Source: Synechococcaceae cyanobacterium RL_1_2
GTDB taxonomy: Bacteria; Cyanobacteriota; Cyanobacteriia; Cyanobacteriales; JAAUPO01
Assembly: GCA_012033095.1 (NCBI GenBank)
Contig: JAAUPO010000155.1
Coordinates: forward strand, 1 to 6,176
Length of the DNA: 6,176 nt
Direction: 5' to 3'
The notes below the pieces were generated by a model that ran no database searches, had not been told where the DNA came from, and saw only the letters and a program-made list of their open reading frames with translations. Positions 1-5,714 of the stretch are shown one piece after another. Made by a program: the position numbers and the translations under genes. The stretch's first letter is position 1, and every line of letters starts with the position of its first letter.

Positions 1-40
1 ATCCGAAGGTGTAAATATTCTTACCGCTTTAGCACCACCT

Positions 41-178
41 TTTAGAATGGGTTTGAAAAGCCCCCCTTGCCCCCCAGTCTGGGAGAAATCACCTAAATTT
101 TAAGCAATAAAGTTCGCCAAATTGGGGGATTTAGGGGGCGACTCCACAACATTTGATACTTTTCAAACACGTTCCTAG
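41..178. mobile_element. MITE-like palindromic element, copy 1
   Basis: This non-coding element of about 138 bp is bounded by imperfect terminal inverted repeats. The left end at 41-60 and the reverse complement of the right end at 159-178 agree at 15 of 20 positions and share a perfect 10-bp GTTTGAAAAG (51-60 against CTTTTCAAAC at 159-168). Inside, C-rich blocks at 60-75 can pair with the G-rich block GGGGGATTTAGGGGGC at 124-139, so the element can fold into a long imperfect hairpin. It encodes no transposase, so movement would need one supplied in trans. Two relatives of almost equal length lie at 4549-4685 and 5715-5979. The exact outer boundary and target duplication are not clear for this copy. 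Confidence 0.7.
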
Positions 179-324
179 ACAACGCTGTTAAAAAAGTCCC
201 TTCAGCATGGGGTCTATTTCTTTGGCTTTGGTGATCAGCTATATTTGTTTAGACATTCCATGGCAAAATTGCTTTAATTTCAACTTTTTAAAGTTTAGAT
301 TCTAATTTAGATTTAAATTTTAAA
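179..324. other. AT-rich intergenic stretch without a recognised gene
   Basis: Between the MITE-like element and the promoter of the small gene there is AT-rich DNA with no supportable reading frame, no ribosome binding site followed by a usable start, and no RNA gene that I recognise. From about position 265 it consists largely of A/T tracts such as repeats of TTTAAATT, a composition typical of the region just upstream of a promoter. It could act as an UP-like element, but nothing in the sequence proves that. Confidence 0.5.
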
Positions 325-353
325 TTGTCAATTTTTTAAATTTTTTTGATAAT
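325..353 (+). promoter_or_regulatory. Sigma70-type promoter of the small protein-methyltransferase pair
   Basis: A TTGTCA box at 325-330 and a GATAAT box at 348-353 are separated by exactly 17 nt, and each matches the sigma70 consensus at five of six positions. Transcription would start around 359-361, only about 5-7 nt before the ATG at 366. The mRNA would therefore be leaderless or nearly so. This agrees with the absence of any Shine-Dalgarno-like sequence in the T-rich stretch before that ATG. Confidence 0.55.
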
Positions 354-365
354 CATTTTTATTTT

Positions 366-650
366 ATGTCCCAATCATCTTTAGGCGCAGACGCAGTAGA
401 TCAGGCTATTGCCCAAGGTTTAGATCTTGACGGTTCCCCCATTCCTCCGGTTTTGCTTAATCTCTATCAAGAGGTGATGGCCCTAGAAGGCGATCGCCAA
501 CGCAGCGGAGTTACCAATACGATGCGATCGCGGATTGTGAGAATTGGGGCAAAGCACCTAGCTCAAGATGAATTAGATCAAAAATTAACAGCCGCTAATC
601 TCACTCCCCTTAAGGATAAGGAAATCGCCTTTTACTATGGGGCTAAATAG
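366..650 (+). CDS. Small conserved-looking cyanobacterial protein of unknown function (94 aa)
   Basis: I do not recognise this 94-residue protein as a named family. It is soluble, with no signal peptide or membrane segment, and is probably mostly helical. The central and C-terminal parts are charged (about residues 30-65, including LEGDRQRSG and TMRSRIVRIGAKHL), and it ends with a basic FYYGAK. Its reality is supported by a strong promoter just upstream, two HIP1 sites inside it (490-497 and 524-531), codon use like its neighbours, and a 14-nt overlap with the methyltransferase gene that implies translational coupling. The ATG at 366 has no Shine-Dalgarno sequence because the predicted transcript begins almost at the start codon. 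A role together with the downstream methyltransferase is possible but rests only on gene order. Confidence 0.75.
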   Translation: MSQSSLGADAVDQAIAQGLDLDGSPIPPVLLNLYQEVMALEGDRQRSGVTNTMRSRIVRIGAKHLAQDELDQKLTAANLTPLKDKEIAFYYGAK

Positions 651-1872
651 TTCAGAGTTACTATTAGAACGGTGGCCCCACCAGGGTACTTTCCATGATT
701 TTATGGAATTAGTTCTCTACGACCCAGACTATGGGTACTATAGCGGCAATCCTAACCCCATTGGCAAAGAGGGGGATTTTTTTACCTCCTCTTCCTTGGG
801 TCAGGATTTTGGCGAATTAATGGCTGAAGGTTGGTATCGGCTCTGGCAAACCTTCGCCCAACCCCAAGCTTTTACCATTCTGGAAATGGGGGCTGGGACG
901 GGTTGGTTTGCCCATGATGCTTTAAGTTTTATTCGGCGGACTTACCCAACTTTTTTTGAGGCGATCGCTTATCACATCGTCGAAAAATCCCCCATCCTTA
1001 GGGCAAAGCAACAACAACAGTTAAAACCCTTTGAACGACAAATTTCCTGGGTTAACCTCGATGACATTACCGCAAGTTCCTTAGTGGGGATCGCGTTTAG
1101 TAATGAATTAATTGATGCGTTTGCGGTGCATCGCCTCAAAAAACAGGATGGGCAATTATGGGAACTGTACGTCACTAAAGAAGATGATCAGTTAGGGGAA
1201 ACCTTGGGGCCGTTGTCTAGCGATCGCTTGATCAGCTATTTTCAGGAGCTAGACATTGATTTACTCGATGCCGCCTACCCCGATGGCTACACCACAGAAG
1301 TTAATCTCGCTATGCAGCCCTGGTTAAATAGCCTCCAGAGTAAATTTTCCCAGGGGATCATTTTGACCATTGATTATGGTTATCCAGCGGCTAAGTATTA
1401 CCATCCCCAACGGCACCAGGGTACCCTTACTTGTTACTTTGACCATCGCAATCACCACAATCCTTACATCAACCTAGGACAACAGGATCTTACTGCCCAC
1501 GTTGACTTTACGACCCTAGAACGCCACGGCCATCATCTAGGTTTAGAGACTTTATTGTTAACTCCACAAGCTTTATTTTTGATGACTTTAGGTTTAGGCG
1601 ATCGCTTACAACAATTATCCTTAGGTTCTATGGCGATGATGGAACTATTAAGCCGCCGAGATGCCCTCCATCAGTTACTAAATCCCCAAGGATTAGGGGG
1701 GTTTACCGTCTTGATGCAAAGTAAAAACCTGACTTTTAGATCAAAAAAAAACAGTTTGAGCAATTATTTGCTGATCTTCAAAGTCCTTTCGTGTGATGTT
1801 GTAGATCCCCTGTCATACCAAATGTTGACAATATTGAAAGCGGAATGTTGGATATATAGCAATCCTAAATAG
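637..1872 (+). CDS. SAM-dependent methyltransferase, MidA/NDUFAF7 (COG1565, DUF185) family, C-terminus frameshifted
   Basis: The protein has the family hallmarks in order: an N-terminal FMELVLYDPDYGYY segment (22-35), GDFFTSS (46-52), the SAM-binding motif ILEMGAGTG (81-89), an acidic residue in HIVEKSP (E116), NELIDAFAVHR (156-166), DYGYP (246-250) and GQQDLTAHVDF (281-291). The mitochondrial relative NDUFAF7 dimethylates an arginine of the complex I subunit NDUFS2. By analogy the cyanobacterial enzyme might act on NdhH of NDH-1, but that is inference. The ATG at 637 lies inside the end of the preceding gene (14-nt overlap). An AAGGA 14 nt upstream is poorly spaced, so coupling is likely. 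After about residue 369 the reading frame passes through nine A (1743-1751) and the remaining 42 residues look like translated intergenic DNA. The -1 frame instead gives QFEQLFADLQSPFV and a stop at 1794-1796, which would make a protein of about 386 residues. Either an indel, a sequencing error or slippage on the A run explains this. Confidence 0.9.
   Translation: MGLNSSELLLERWPHQGTFHDFMELVLYDPDYGYYSGNPNPIGKEGDFFTSSSLGQDFGELMAEGWYRLWQTFAQPQAFTILEMGAGTGWFAHDALSFIRRTYPTFFEAIAYHIVEKSPILRAKQQQQLKPFERQISWVNLDDITASSLVGIAFSNELIDAFAVHRLKKQDGQLWELYVTKEDDQLGETLGPLSSDRLISYFQELDIDLLDAAYPDGYTTEVNLAMQPWLNSLQSKFSQGIILTIDYGYPAAKYYHPQRHQGTLTCYFDHRNHHNPYINLGQQDLTAHVDFTTLERHGHHLGLETLLLTPQALFLMTLGLGDRLQQLSLGSMAMMELLSRRDALHQLLNPQGLGGFTVLMQSKNLTFRSKKNSLSNYLLIFKVLSCDVVDPLSYQMLTILKAECWIYSNPK
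1743..1796 (+). other. A9 slippery run and displaced 3' end of the methyltransferase gene
   Basis: Nine consecutive A at 1743-1751 precede a short open segment in the -1 frame relative to the gene. It encodes QFEQLFADLQSPFV and ends at TGA 1794-1796. This tail is amphipathic and protein-like, whereas the zero-frame tail to 1872 has no resemblance to a helix-rich family end. One extra A, or loss of two, would join the two parts. RNA polymerase slippage on runs of nine or more A is an established phenomenon and could yield both products from the sequence as it stands. Confidence 0.6.
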
Positions 1873-2018
1873 CTTGTGGCAATTGAGTACATTGAAAGCC
1901 AAGTCCAATAAAGATCTTCATGGCATGACCTAGTTAGGACTGCGATAGGAGGGAAAAAATTTTAAAAAAGGTATTGATCTAATTTTATATCTATGTTTTA
2001 CTTATAAAAGTGAAAAAC
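1873..2018 (+). promoter_or_regulatory. Gap before the tRNA gene with a probable tRNA promoter
   Basis: This 146-nt gap must contain the tRNA promoter unless the tRNA is read through from the methyltransferase gene. The best -10 candidate is TATAAA at 2003-2008, which would start transcription about 4 nt before the mature tRNA. No good -35 lies 17 nt upstream, and TTGATC at 1974-1979 is too far away (23 nt). A perfect TTGACA occurs earlier at 1825-1830 but its only AT-rich partner, TATATA at 1853-1858, is 22 nt away. A GGAGGG-like purine tract at 1947-1953 is not followed by a start codon. I see no clear terminator hairpin. Confidence 0.3.
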
Positions 2019-2090
<72 letters not shown>

Positions 2091-2111
2091 TATAACCCAG
2101 TGTTCATTACC

Positions 2112-2224
2112 TTAGCTCAGTCCTTGGAACTTCTGTTCAATGGCTTTTCTTTGGTTAATAAGATAAATGCTAACTAATGTTAGGGCCACTCCACTCCATT
2201 GCAATAAACTTAGGCTTTCCTCTA
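2112..2224 (-). pseudogene. Detached 3' end of the EamA transporter gene (last helix and tail)
   Basis: Directly after the premature TAG (2224-2222) the minus strand stays open in another frame for 36 codons, down to TAA at 2114-2112. It begins EESLSLLQWSG and continues with a hydrophobic helix (VALTLVSIYLI) followed by NQRK and a polar tail. This is the usual end of EamA-family proteins, where the LTPIFALVFG segment is followed by an acidic-residue loop and the tenth membrane helix. Adding a single T to the run of four T on the minus strand (2224-2227) fuses the two parts as FGKIFLEESLSLLQWSG and gives a protein of 318 residues. The segment is therefore the lost C-terminus of the neighbouring gene and not a gene of its own. 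Confidence 0.8.
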
Positions 2225-3067
2225 AAATATTTTGCCAAAAACTAACGCAAATATGGGGGTTAAAAAGGTTAGTGCACTGAGGCTAGTTAAATTTCCCTTC
2301 GATGCTAGGTAGAAAAATAAACCGTACGCGATCGCGCTGCCAAAAATAGAGGCATAACCAAGATCAGCCCATTCCAAGAGGGTTAAATTTTGCCATTGGG
2401 CTGTTTCCTGAAACCAAGAAATGGCAAAAATAGGAACACTTCCTATCACCATGTGCCAGCCAGTGGCCATCACCGGATCCACCTCTTTGCTGATATAGGG
2501 GATCATGACAGTACCGGCGGCCATACTCAACGAAGCCAACAGCATATACAATTCACCACTATTTAAAAAGCCTTGCCAATTAAAAGTGATATTTTCAAAG
2601 CTACCGTTCCAAGCATGGAAAAACCACTCATCGGGTAAACCAATAAAACTAATACCTAAAATGCCAATGGCCAAACCCAGCCATCCCCACCGGCCAATTA
2701 CCTCCGCAAATAACCAACTGGAGAGTAAGGCCACCGCCAACGGTTGGGAATCAATAATAACGGAGCCGAGGCCTGCGTTGGTGCGTTCTAGACCCGCTGC
2801 TAAAAAGCCTTGGAACATGGCCCCATCCACTAGGGCAAATAATAAAATCCAGCCCCAAGCTTTTTTGGTGTTCGGTTGGGCCCGTTGGGTAAATAAACAA
2901 AAAAGAAGAATTAGTAAGCCCGCCGGCAACAACCTGAACCCCGCCACAAAAAAAGCAGTGGTATCGGGAATTGCTGTTTTCATGGCTACCATTGCGGTTC
3001 CCCACAAAAAAAAGGGGGCAACCAACACAATGGGCATAGTAGTTAAATCCGAAGATTTTAAATTCAA
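2222..3067 (-). CDS. EamA-family (drug/metabolite transporter superfamily) permease, truncated by a frameshift
   Basis: This is a polytopic inner-membrane carrier with two EamA repeats. The first covers about residues 12-142, including FFLWGTAMVAMK, the conserved arginine of GFRLLPAG and the SVIIDSQPLAVALLSSWLF helix. The second runs from about residue 168, with GTVMIPY and the C-terminal SALTFLTPIFALVFG. The substrate cannot be told from sequence; the family exports metabolites or amino acids. The protein is 281 residues, short for the usual near-300-plus, and stops before the tenth helix, which is found in another frame just downstream. The TTG start at 3067 is preceded by GAGG (minus strand, 3079-3076) with an 8-nt spacer. 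The alternative ATG at 3037 (residue 11) has no such site, so TTG is preferred. Loss of the last helix may impair function. Confidence 0.85.
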   Translation of the reverse strand: MNLKSSDLTTMPIVLVAPFFLWGTAMVAMKTAIPDTTAFFVAGFRLLPAGLLILLFCLFTQRAQPNTKKAWGWILLFALVDGAMFQGFLAAGLERTNAGLGSVIIDSQPLAVALLSSWLFAEVIGRWGWLGLAIGILGISFIGLPDEWFFHAWNGSFENITFNWQGFLNSGELYMLLASLSMAAGTVMIPYISKEVDPVMATGWHMVIGSVPIFAISWFQETAQWQNLTLLEWADLGYASIFGSAIAYGLFFYLASKGNLTSLSALTFLTPIFALVFGKIF

Positions 3068-3152
3068 CTTAATCGCCTCACGGTATAGTTAACATTCCCA
3101 GAAGTTTAACCCAATGGCACAATAGACAATAGTATTTTTACTAGCAATCTCG
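3068..3152. promoter_or_regulatory. Divergent intergenic region between the EamA gene and the HEAT-repeat gene
   Basis: The 85 nt between two divergently oriented start codons must carry the promoters for both genes. On the plus strand a TAGTAT at 3130-3135 with a weak TTTAAC at 3105-3110 (19-nt spacer) is the best candidate I can find. It would place the transcript start about 10 nt before the ATG at 3153, again with no Shine-Dalgarno sequence. On the minus strand only the GAGG ribosome site near the TTG start is clear. Confidence 0.35.
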
Positions 3153-3890
3153 ATGGTTACACCACAACAGGATTTAACGGATTTTCCTGATCCTTTAGAT
3201 TTAATTAGCTCTAACGATAACAATGAAGCCGCTCCCGACCCAGAGGCAATGCTGGGGATGCTTTCGAGTGGTTCTGGGCATCATAAAATGATTGGAGCGC
3301 GAGCTTTTTGTGAAATTCAGGATTCACGGGCTATGCCTCTGCTATTGGGTTTGTTAGAGGAGTCCTGCGCTTTAATTCGGGTCAGTGCCACCTATGCCCT
3401 GGGTAAAAATCCTAGTATCGATGCGATCGGGCCGTTGGTAAAGCTTTATCATCAGGATCTGAATGGCTACGTCCGTAAGGGGGTAGTGTGGGCGTTGGGT
3501 AATATCGCCGATCGCGGTGGGGTACCGACTTTGATCCATGCGCTAAAAACGGATATTTCCTCTGTGCGATTATGGGCTGCTAGTGGCCTAGCCCAACATA
3601 CGGAATTGGAGTATGAGGATGTAACTAAAGCGATCGCGCCTTTAATTCAAGGCCTAAGAACGGATCCGATCCCGGCGGTGCGGAGTAATTGTGCTTGGGC
3701 CATGGGGCGGCTATGTCGGGAATTGCCTTCTAATGTGGTTTATGCCACCGCGATCGATTCTTTGATTGAAGCCCTAGTGGAGGATGAGGATCTGGGGGTT
3801 AAAGAGGATGCCCGTAACGCCCTATTAAAAGTGGGAGATCCTAGGGGCATGAATTTAATCGAGGAACTGGAAATGGACGGTTTAATTTAG
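3153..3890 (+). CDS. iaiH: HEAT-repeat (PBS-lyase-like) protein, probable IaiH
   Basis: The first 30 or so residues are polar and rich in Asp, Pro and Asn and are probably disordered. The rest is built of about six HEAT/PBS-lyase-like helical repeats: roughly 33-58, 59-89 (VSATYALG), 90-121 (VRKGVVWALGNIAD), 122-155 (VRLWAASGLAQ), 156-195 (VRSNCAWAMGRLC) and 199-232 (EDARNALLKVGD). Such solenoids bind proteins or pigments. The length (245 aa), repeat pattern and ubiX neighbour fit the Synechocystis protein described as IaiH, a HEAT-repeat partner that stabilises the Fe-S cluster on IscA2. That identification is from memory of the literature and not from a search. The alternative is a phycobilin lyase of the CpcE/F type, which shares this fold, but no cpc or pec genes are adjacent. 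A HIP1 site lies at 3630-3637. ubiX follows after 14 nt, implying co-transcription. Confidence 0.8.
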   Translation: MVTPQQDLTDFPDPLDLISSNDNNEAAPDPEAMLGMLSSGSGHHKMIGARAFCEIQDSRAMPLLLGLLEESCALIRVSATYALGKNPSIDAIGPLVKLYHQDLNGYVRKGVVWALGNIADRGGVPTLIHALKTDISSVRLWAASGLAQHTELEYEDVTKAIAPLIQGLRTDPIPAVRSNCAWAMGRLCRELPSNVVYATAIDSLIEALVEDEDLGVKEDARNALLKVGDPRGMNLIEELEMDGLI

Positions 3891-3904
3891 GTACTGATGT
3901 CTCT

Positions 3905-4519
3905 ATGGCAATTAATTCCAAACCTTTGATTCTCGGTATTAGCGGTGCCTCTGGCCTAATCTATGCGGTACGGGCAATCAAACATCTTTTAAATGCTGAT
4001 TATGCCATTGAAGTCGTCGCCTCTAAGGGCAGTTACTTAGTGTGGCAAGCGGAAAATCAAATTCAAGTACCCGTGGATCCTGATCGTCAAGCTCAATTTT
4101 GGCGGGCCCAGGCCGAAGTTAGCGATCGGGGTCAGATCATTTGTCATCGGTGGTCCGATTTGGGGGCCACGATCGCCAGTGGTTCCTATCGCACCATGGG
4201 AATGGTGGTGATGCCCTGTAGTATGAGTACCGTCGCAAAAATTGCTAATGGACTGAGTGGTAGTCTCCTGGAGCGGGCCGCCGATGTGCAATTAAAGGAA
4301 CATAAGCCCCTAGTACTAGTACCGAGGGAAACCCCCTTCAGCTTAATCCACCTCAGAAATTTAACTACCCTAGCGGAGGCAGGAGCTCGTATTGTGCCGG
4401 CTATTCCTGCTTGGTATCACAATCCCCAAACCATTGATGATTTAGTAGATTTTGTGGTGGCAAGGGCTTTAGATCAGTTTGAGTTGGATTGTGTGCCCCT
4501 GCAACGGTGGGAAGGTTAA
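3905..4519 (+). CDS. ubiX: Flavin prenyltransferase UbiX
   Basis: UbiX joins a dimethylallyl group from dimethylallyl monophosphate to FMN, forming the prenylated FMN cofactor of UbiD-type decarboxylases. In cyanobacteria this supports prenylquinone (plastoquinone) head-group synthesis. The sequence shows the flavin-binding ISGASGLIY (12-20), ASGSYRTMGM (91-100), MPCSMST (103-109), LLERAADVQLKE (121-132) and PLVLVPRETP (135-144). Near the C-terminus WYHNP with Tyr171, and Arg187 sixteen residues on, match the spacing of the Tyr/Arg pair that binds the prenyl phosphate in characterised UbiX. At 204 residues it is full length. It is a soluble, dodecamer-forming family. The ATG at 3905 has only a weak AGG upstream, so translation is probably coupled to the preceding HEAT-repeat gene. 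An earlier ATG at 3897 is in another frame and stops quickly. No ubiD gene is in the window. Confidence 0.96.
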   Translation: MAINSKPLILGISGASGLIYAVRAIKHLLNADYAIEVVASKGSYLVWQAENQIQVPVDPDRQAQFWRAQAEVSDRGQIICHRWSDLGATIASGSYRTMGMVVMPCSMSTVAKIANGLSGSLLERAADVQLKEHKPLVLVPRETPFSLIHLRNLTTLAEAGARIVPAIPAWYHNPQTIDDLVDFVVARALDQFELDCVPLQRWEG

Positions 4520-4548
4520 ACGCTGTTACGTTCGTGAATAATAACAAG

Positions 4549-4685
4549 CTAAGAGCTGATTGATAAAGCCCCCCTGCCCTCAATGCTGGGGGAGAAATTA
4601 TTGAAAAATTGTTAAAAGTCCACCAAATTTTGGGGATTTAGGGGGCAACATGCAAATTCAATTAACTTTATAAACAGCCTCTTAG
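4549..4685. mobile_element. MITE-like palindromic element, copy 2
   Basis: This element of about 137 bp lies in the ubiX-permease gap. Its ends are inverted repeats: CTAAGAGCTGATTGATAAAG at 4549-4568, and at 4666-4685 the complement of CTAAGAGGCTGTTTATAAAG (15 of 20 identical). A C-rich block starting at 4568 can pair with GGGGATTTAGGGGGC at 4632-4646. It is the same family as the copies at 41-178 and 5715-5979, but the middle is more diverged. It codes for nothing. As a long hairpin in RNA from ubiX it could stop transcription or protect the 3' end, but it has no U-tract typical of a Rho-independent terminator. Confidence 0.7.
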
Positions 4686-4747
4686 AGCTGGTCTCATTTG
4701 GTGGTTACAGCAATAGATCCGATATTATTGAATGTCGTTACTGTTGC

Positions 4748-4755
4748 AGGAAGGA
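4748..4755 (+). promoter_or_regulatory. Shine-Dalgarno site of the AEC permease gene
   Basis: AGGAAGGA ends 10 nt before the ATG at 4766. It is the clearest ribosome binding sequence in the window and fixes that start. Upstream, between the MITE-like element and this site, a TATTAT at 4723-4728 with TTGGTG at 4698-4703 (19-nt spacer) is a weak promoter candidate. The permease therefore probably has its own promoter downstream of the element. Confidence 0.6.
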
Positions 4756-4765
4756 AAACTAAGCC

Positions 4766-5686
4766 ATGGGAGTATTTTTGAGCGCGATCGCCCCAGTGGC
4801 CTTAATTATGTTGATTGGCTGGCTTACCACCAAATATATTGACGTGGACTATGCCACCCTCTCCAAACTTTCAATTTATGTCTTAGTTCCGGCCTTAATT
4901 GCTGATAGCCTTTCTAAAACCACCATTACCCCCTCCAATGCCCTACGGCTAGCGTCGGCGGTGGTGTTAATGTTTGGCATTTTGTACATCCTTGCCAAGG
5001 GGATTACCATTGCGTTTAAAATTCCGGCTAACCCCGCCAAAAGCATGGTCTCCACCACCCTGTTTTCCAATTTAGGGAATTTAGGTTTACCCTTTGTGGC
5101 CTTCAGTTTGGGGGAGGAGGCCCTGGAGCGGGCGGTGTTGGTATTAGTATTTACCACGATTTTGATGGTGATCCTCGGCCCGGCCATTTTAAAAAATGCG
5201 GGGATCGGAGTGGGGTTAAAAGTGACGGTGAAAATGCCCTTATTTTGGGCGCTGATCGCAGGAATTTTATTAAAAATTACAGGTTATCAATTGCCCCTCA
5301 ACCTAGGGGAAGGCATCAAAATTATGGGTAATGCCGCCATTCCCATCGCCCTAATTATGTTGGGGGTACAATTAGCCCGCACCCAGTTCGGTGGAGGTTG
5401 GTATGAACTATTGGCCTGTGCCATGCGGTTATTATTAGGGCCCCTGGTGGCGATCGCAATGGGCCTAGCCCTAAATTTACAAGGTTTAGATCTCCAGGTA
5501 TTAATCATTGAAAGCTCCATGCCCGCTGCCATTAATAACCTGGTGTGGGTGAGTGAATTTGGTGGCGATCGCGAGTTAGTAACAAAAACAATTTTACTTT
5601 CCACTATTTTCAGTTTCTTTACCTTGCCCCTGATCCTGAAACTGGTCACCAGTAATTACCTTAGCCAATTTGCCCATGTCCCTTAA
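4766..5686 (+). CDS. AEC (auxin efflux carrier) family permease
   Basis: This 306-residue integral membrane protein belongs to the Mem_trans/AEC family (PF03547), secondary carriers of the bile/arsenite/riboflavin transporter fold. I count about ten hydrophobic segments in two halves of five. The first half begins at the N-terminus (AIAPVALIMLIGWL, then YVLVPALIADSLS). The family's broken helices are represented by FSNLGNLGLP (100-109) in the first half and SSMPAAINN (250-258) in the second. The final segments are near LSTIFSFFTLPLILKLV. Bacterial members move organic acids or other small anions and plant members export auxin; the substrate here cannot be assigned. The length is normal and the frame is intact. 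HIP1 sites occur at 4784-4791, 5450-5457 and 5565-5572. The gene stands alone after ubiX, separated by 246 nt that include a MITE-like element, so operon membership is doubtful. Confidence 0.9.
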   Translation: MGVFLSAIAPVALIMLIGWLTTKYIDVDYATLSKLSIYVLVPALIADSLSKTTITPSNALRLASAVVLMFGILYILAKGITIAFKIPANPAKSMVSTTLFSNLGNLGLPFVAFSLGEEALERAVLVLVFTTILMVILGPAILKNAGIGVGLKVTVKMPLFWALIAGILLKITGYQLPLNLGEGIKIMGNAAIPIALIMLGVQLARTQFGGGWYELLACAMRLLLGPLVAIAMGLALNLQGLDLQVLIIESSMPAAINNLVWVSEFGGDRELVTKTILLSTIFSFFTLPLILKLVTSNYLSQFAHVP

Positions 5687-5714
5687 CAATCATGATCCGA
5701 GTGAACCAAAAGCC

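Noticed and set aside
1..103. Possible 3' end of a gene entering from the left
   Set aside because: Frame 2 is open from position 2 to a TAA at 101-103 with a plausible first ten residues, but it runs into the MITE-like element, and the minus strand is also open across 1-45. With about 40 usable bases neither reading can be supported.
41..178. C-rich and G-rich blocks as a Rho-independent terminator
   Set aside because: The stem is long and interrupted and no U-tract follows. The same structure recurs with terminal repeats elsewhere in the window, which fits a mobile element better.
1947..1965. GGAGGG-like ribosome site after the methyltransferase gene
   Set aside because: No ATG, GTG or TTG with a reading frame follows at a usable distance before the tRNA.
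2505..3092. A 195-codon plus-strand open frame opposite the EamA gene
   Set aside because: It lies almost entirely antisense to a clear membrane transporter, its translation is rich in Lys, Pro and Asn with no domain, and it has no ribosome site. It is a shadow of the real gene.
4037..4291. Minus-strand open frame inside ubiX, rich in His and Thr
   Set aside because: It is fully antisense to ubiX, whose motifs are all intact, and has low-complexity composition.
4876..5649. Two minus-strand open frames opposite the AEC permease
   Set aside because: Both are antisense to a well-formed membrane protein and show no family features or start signals.
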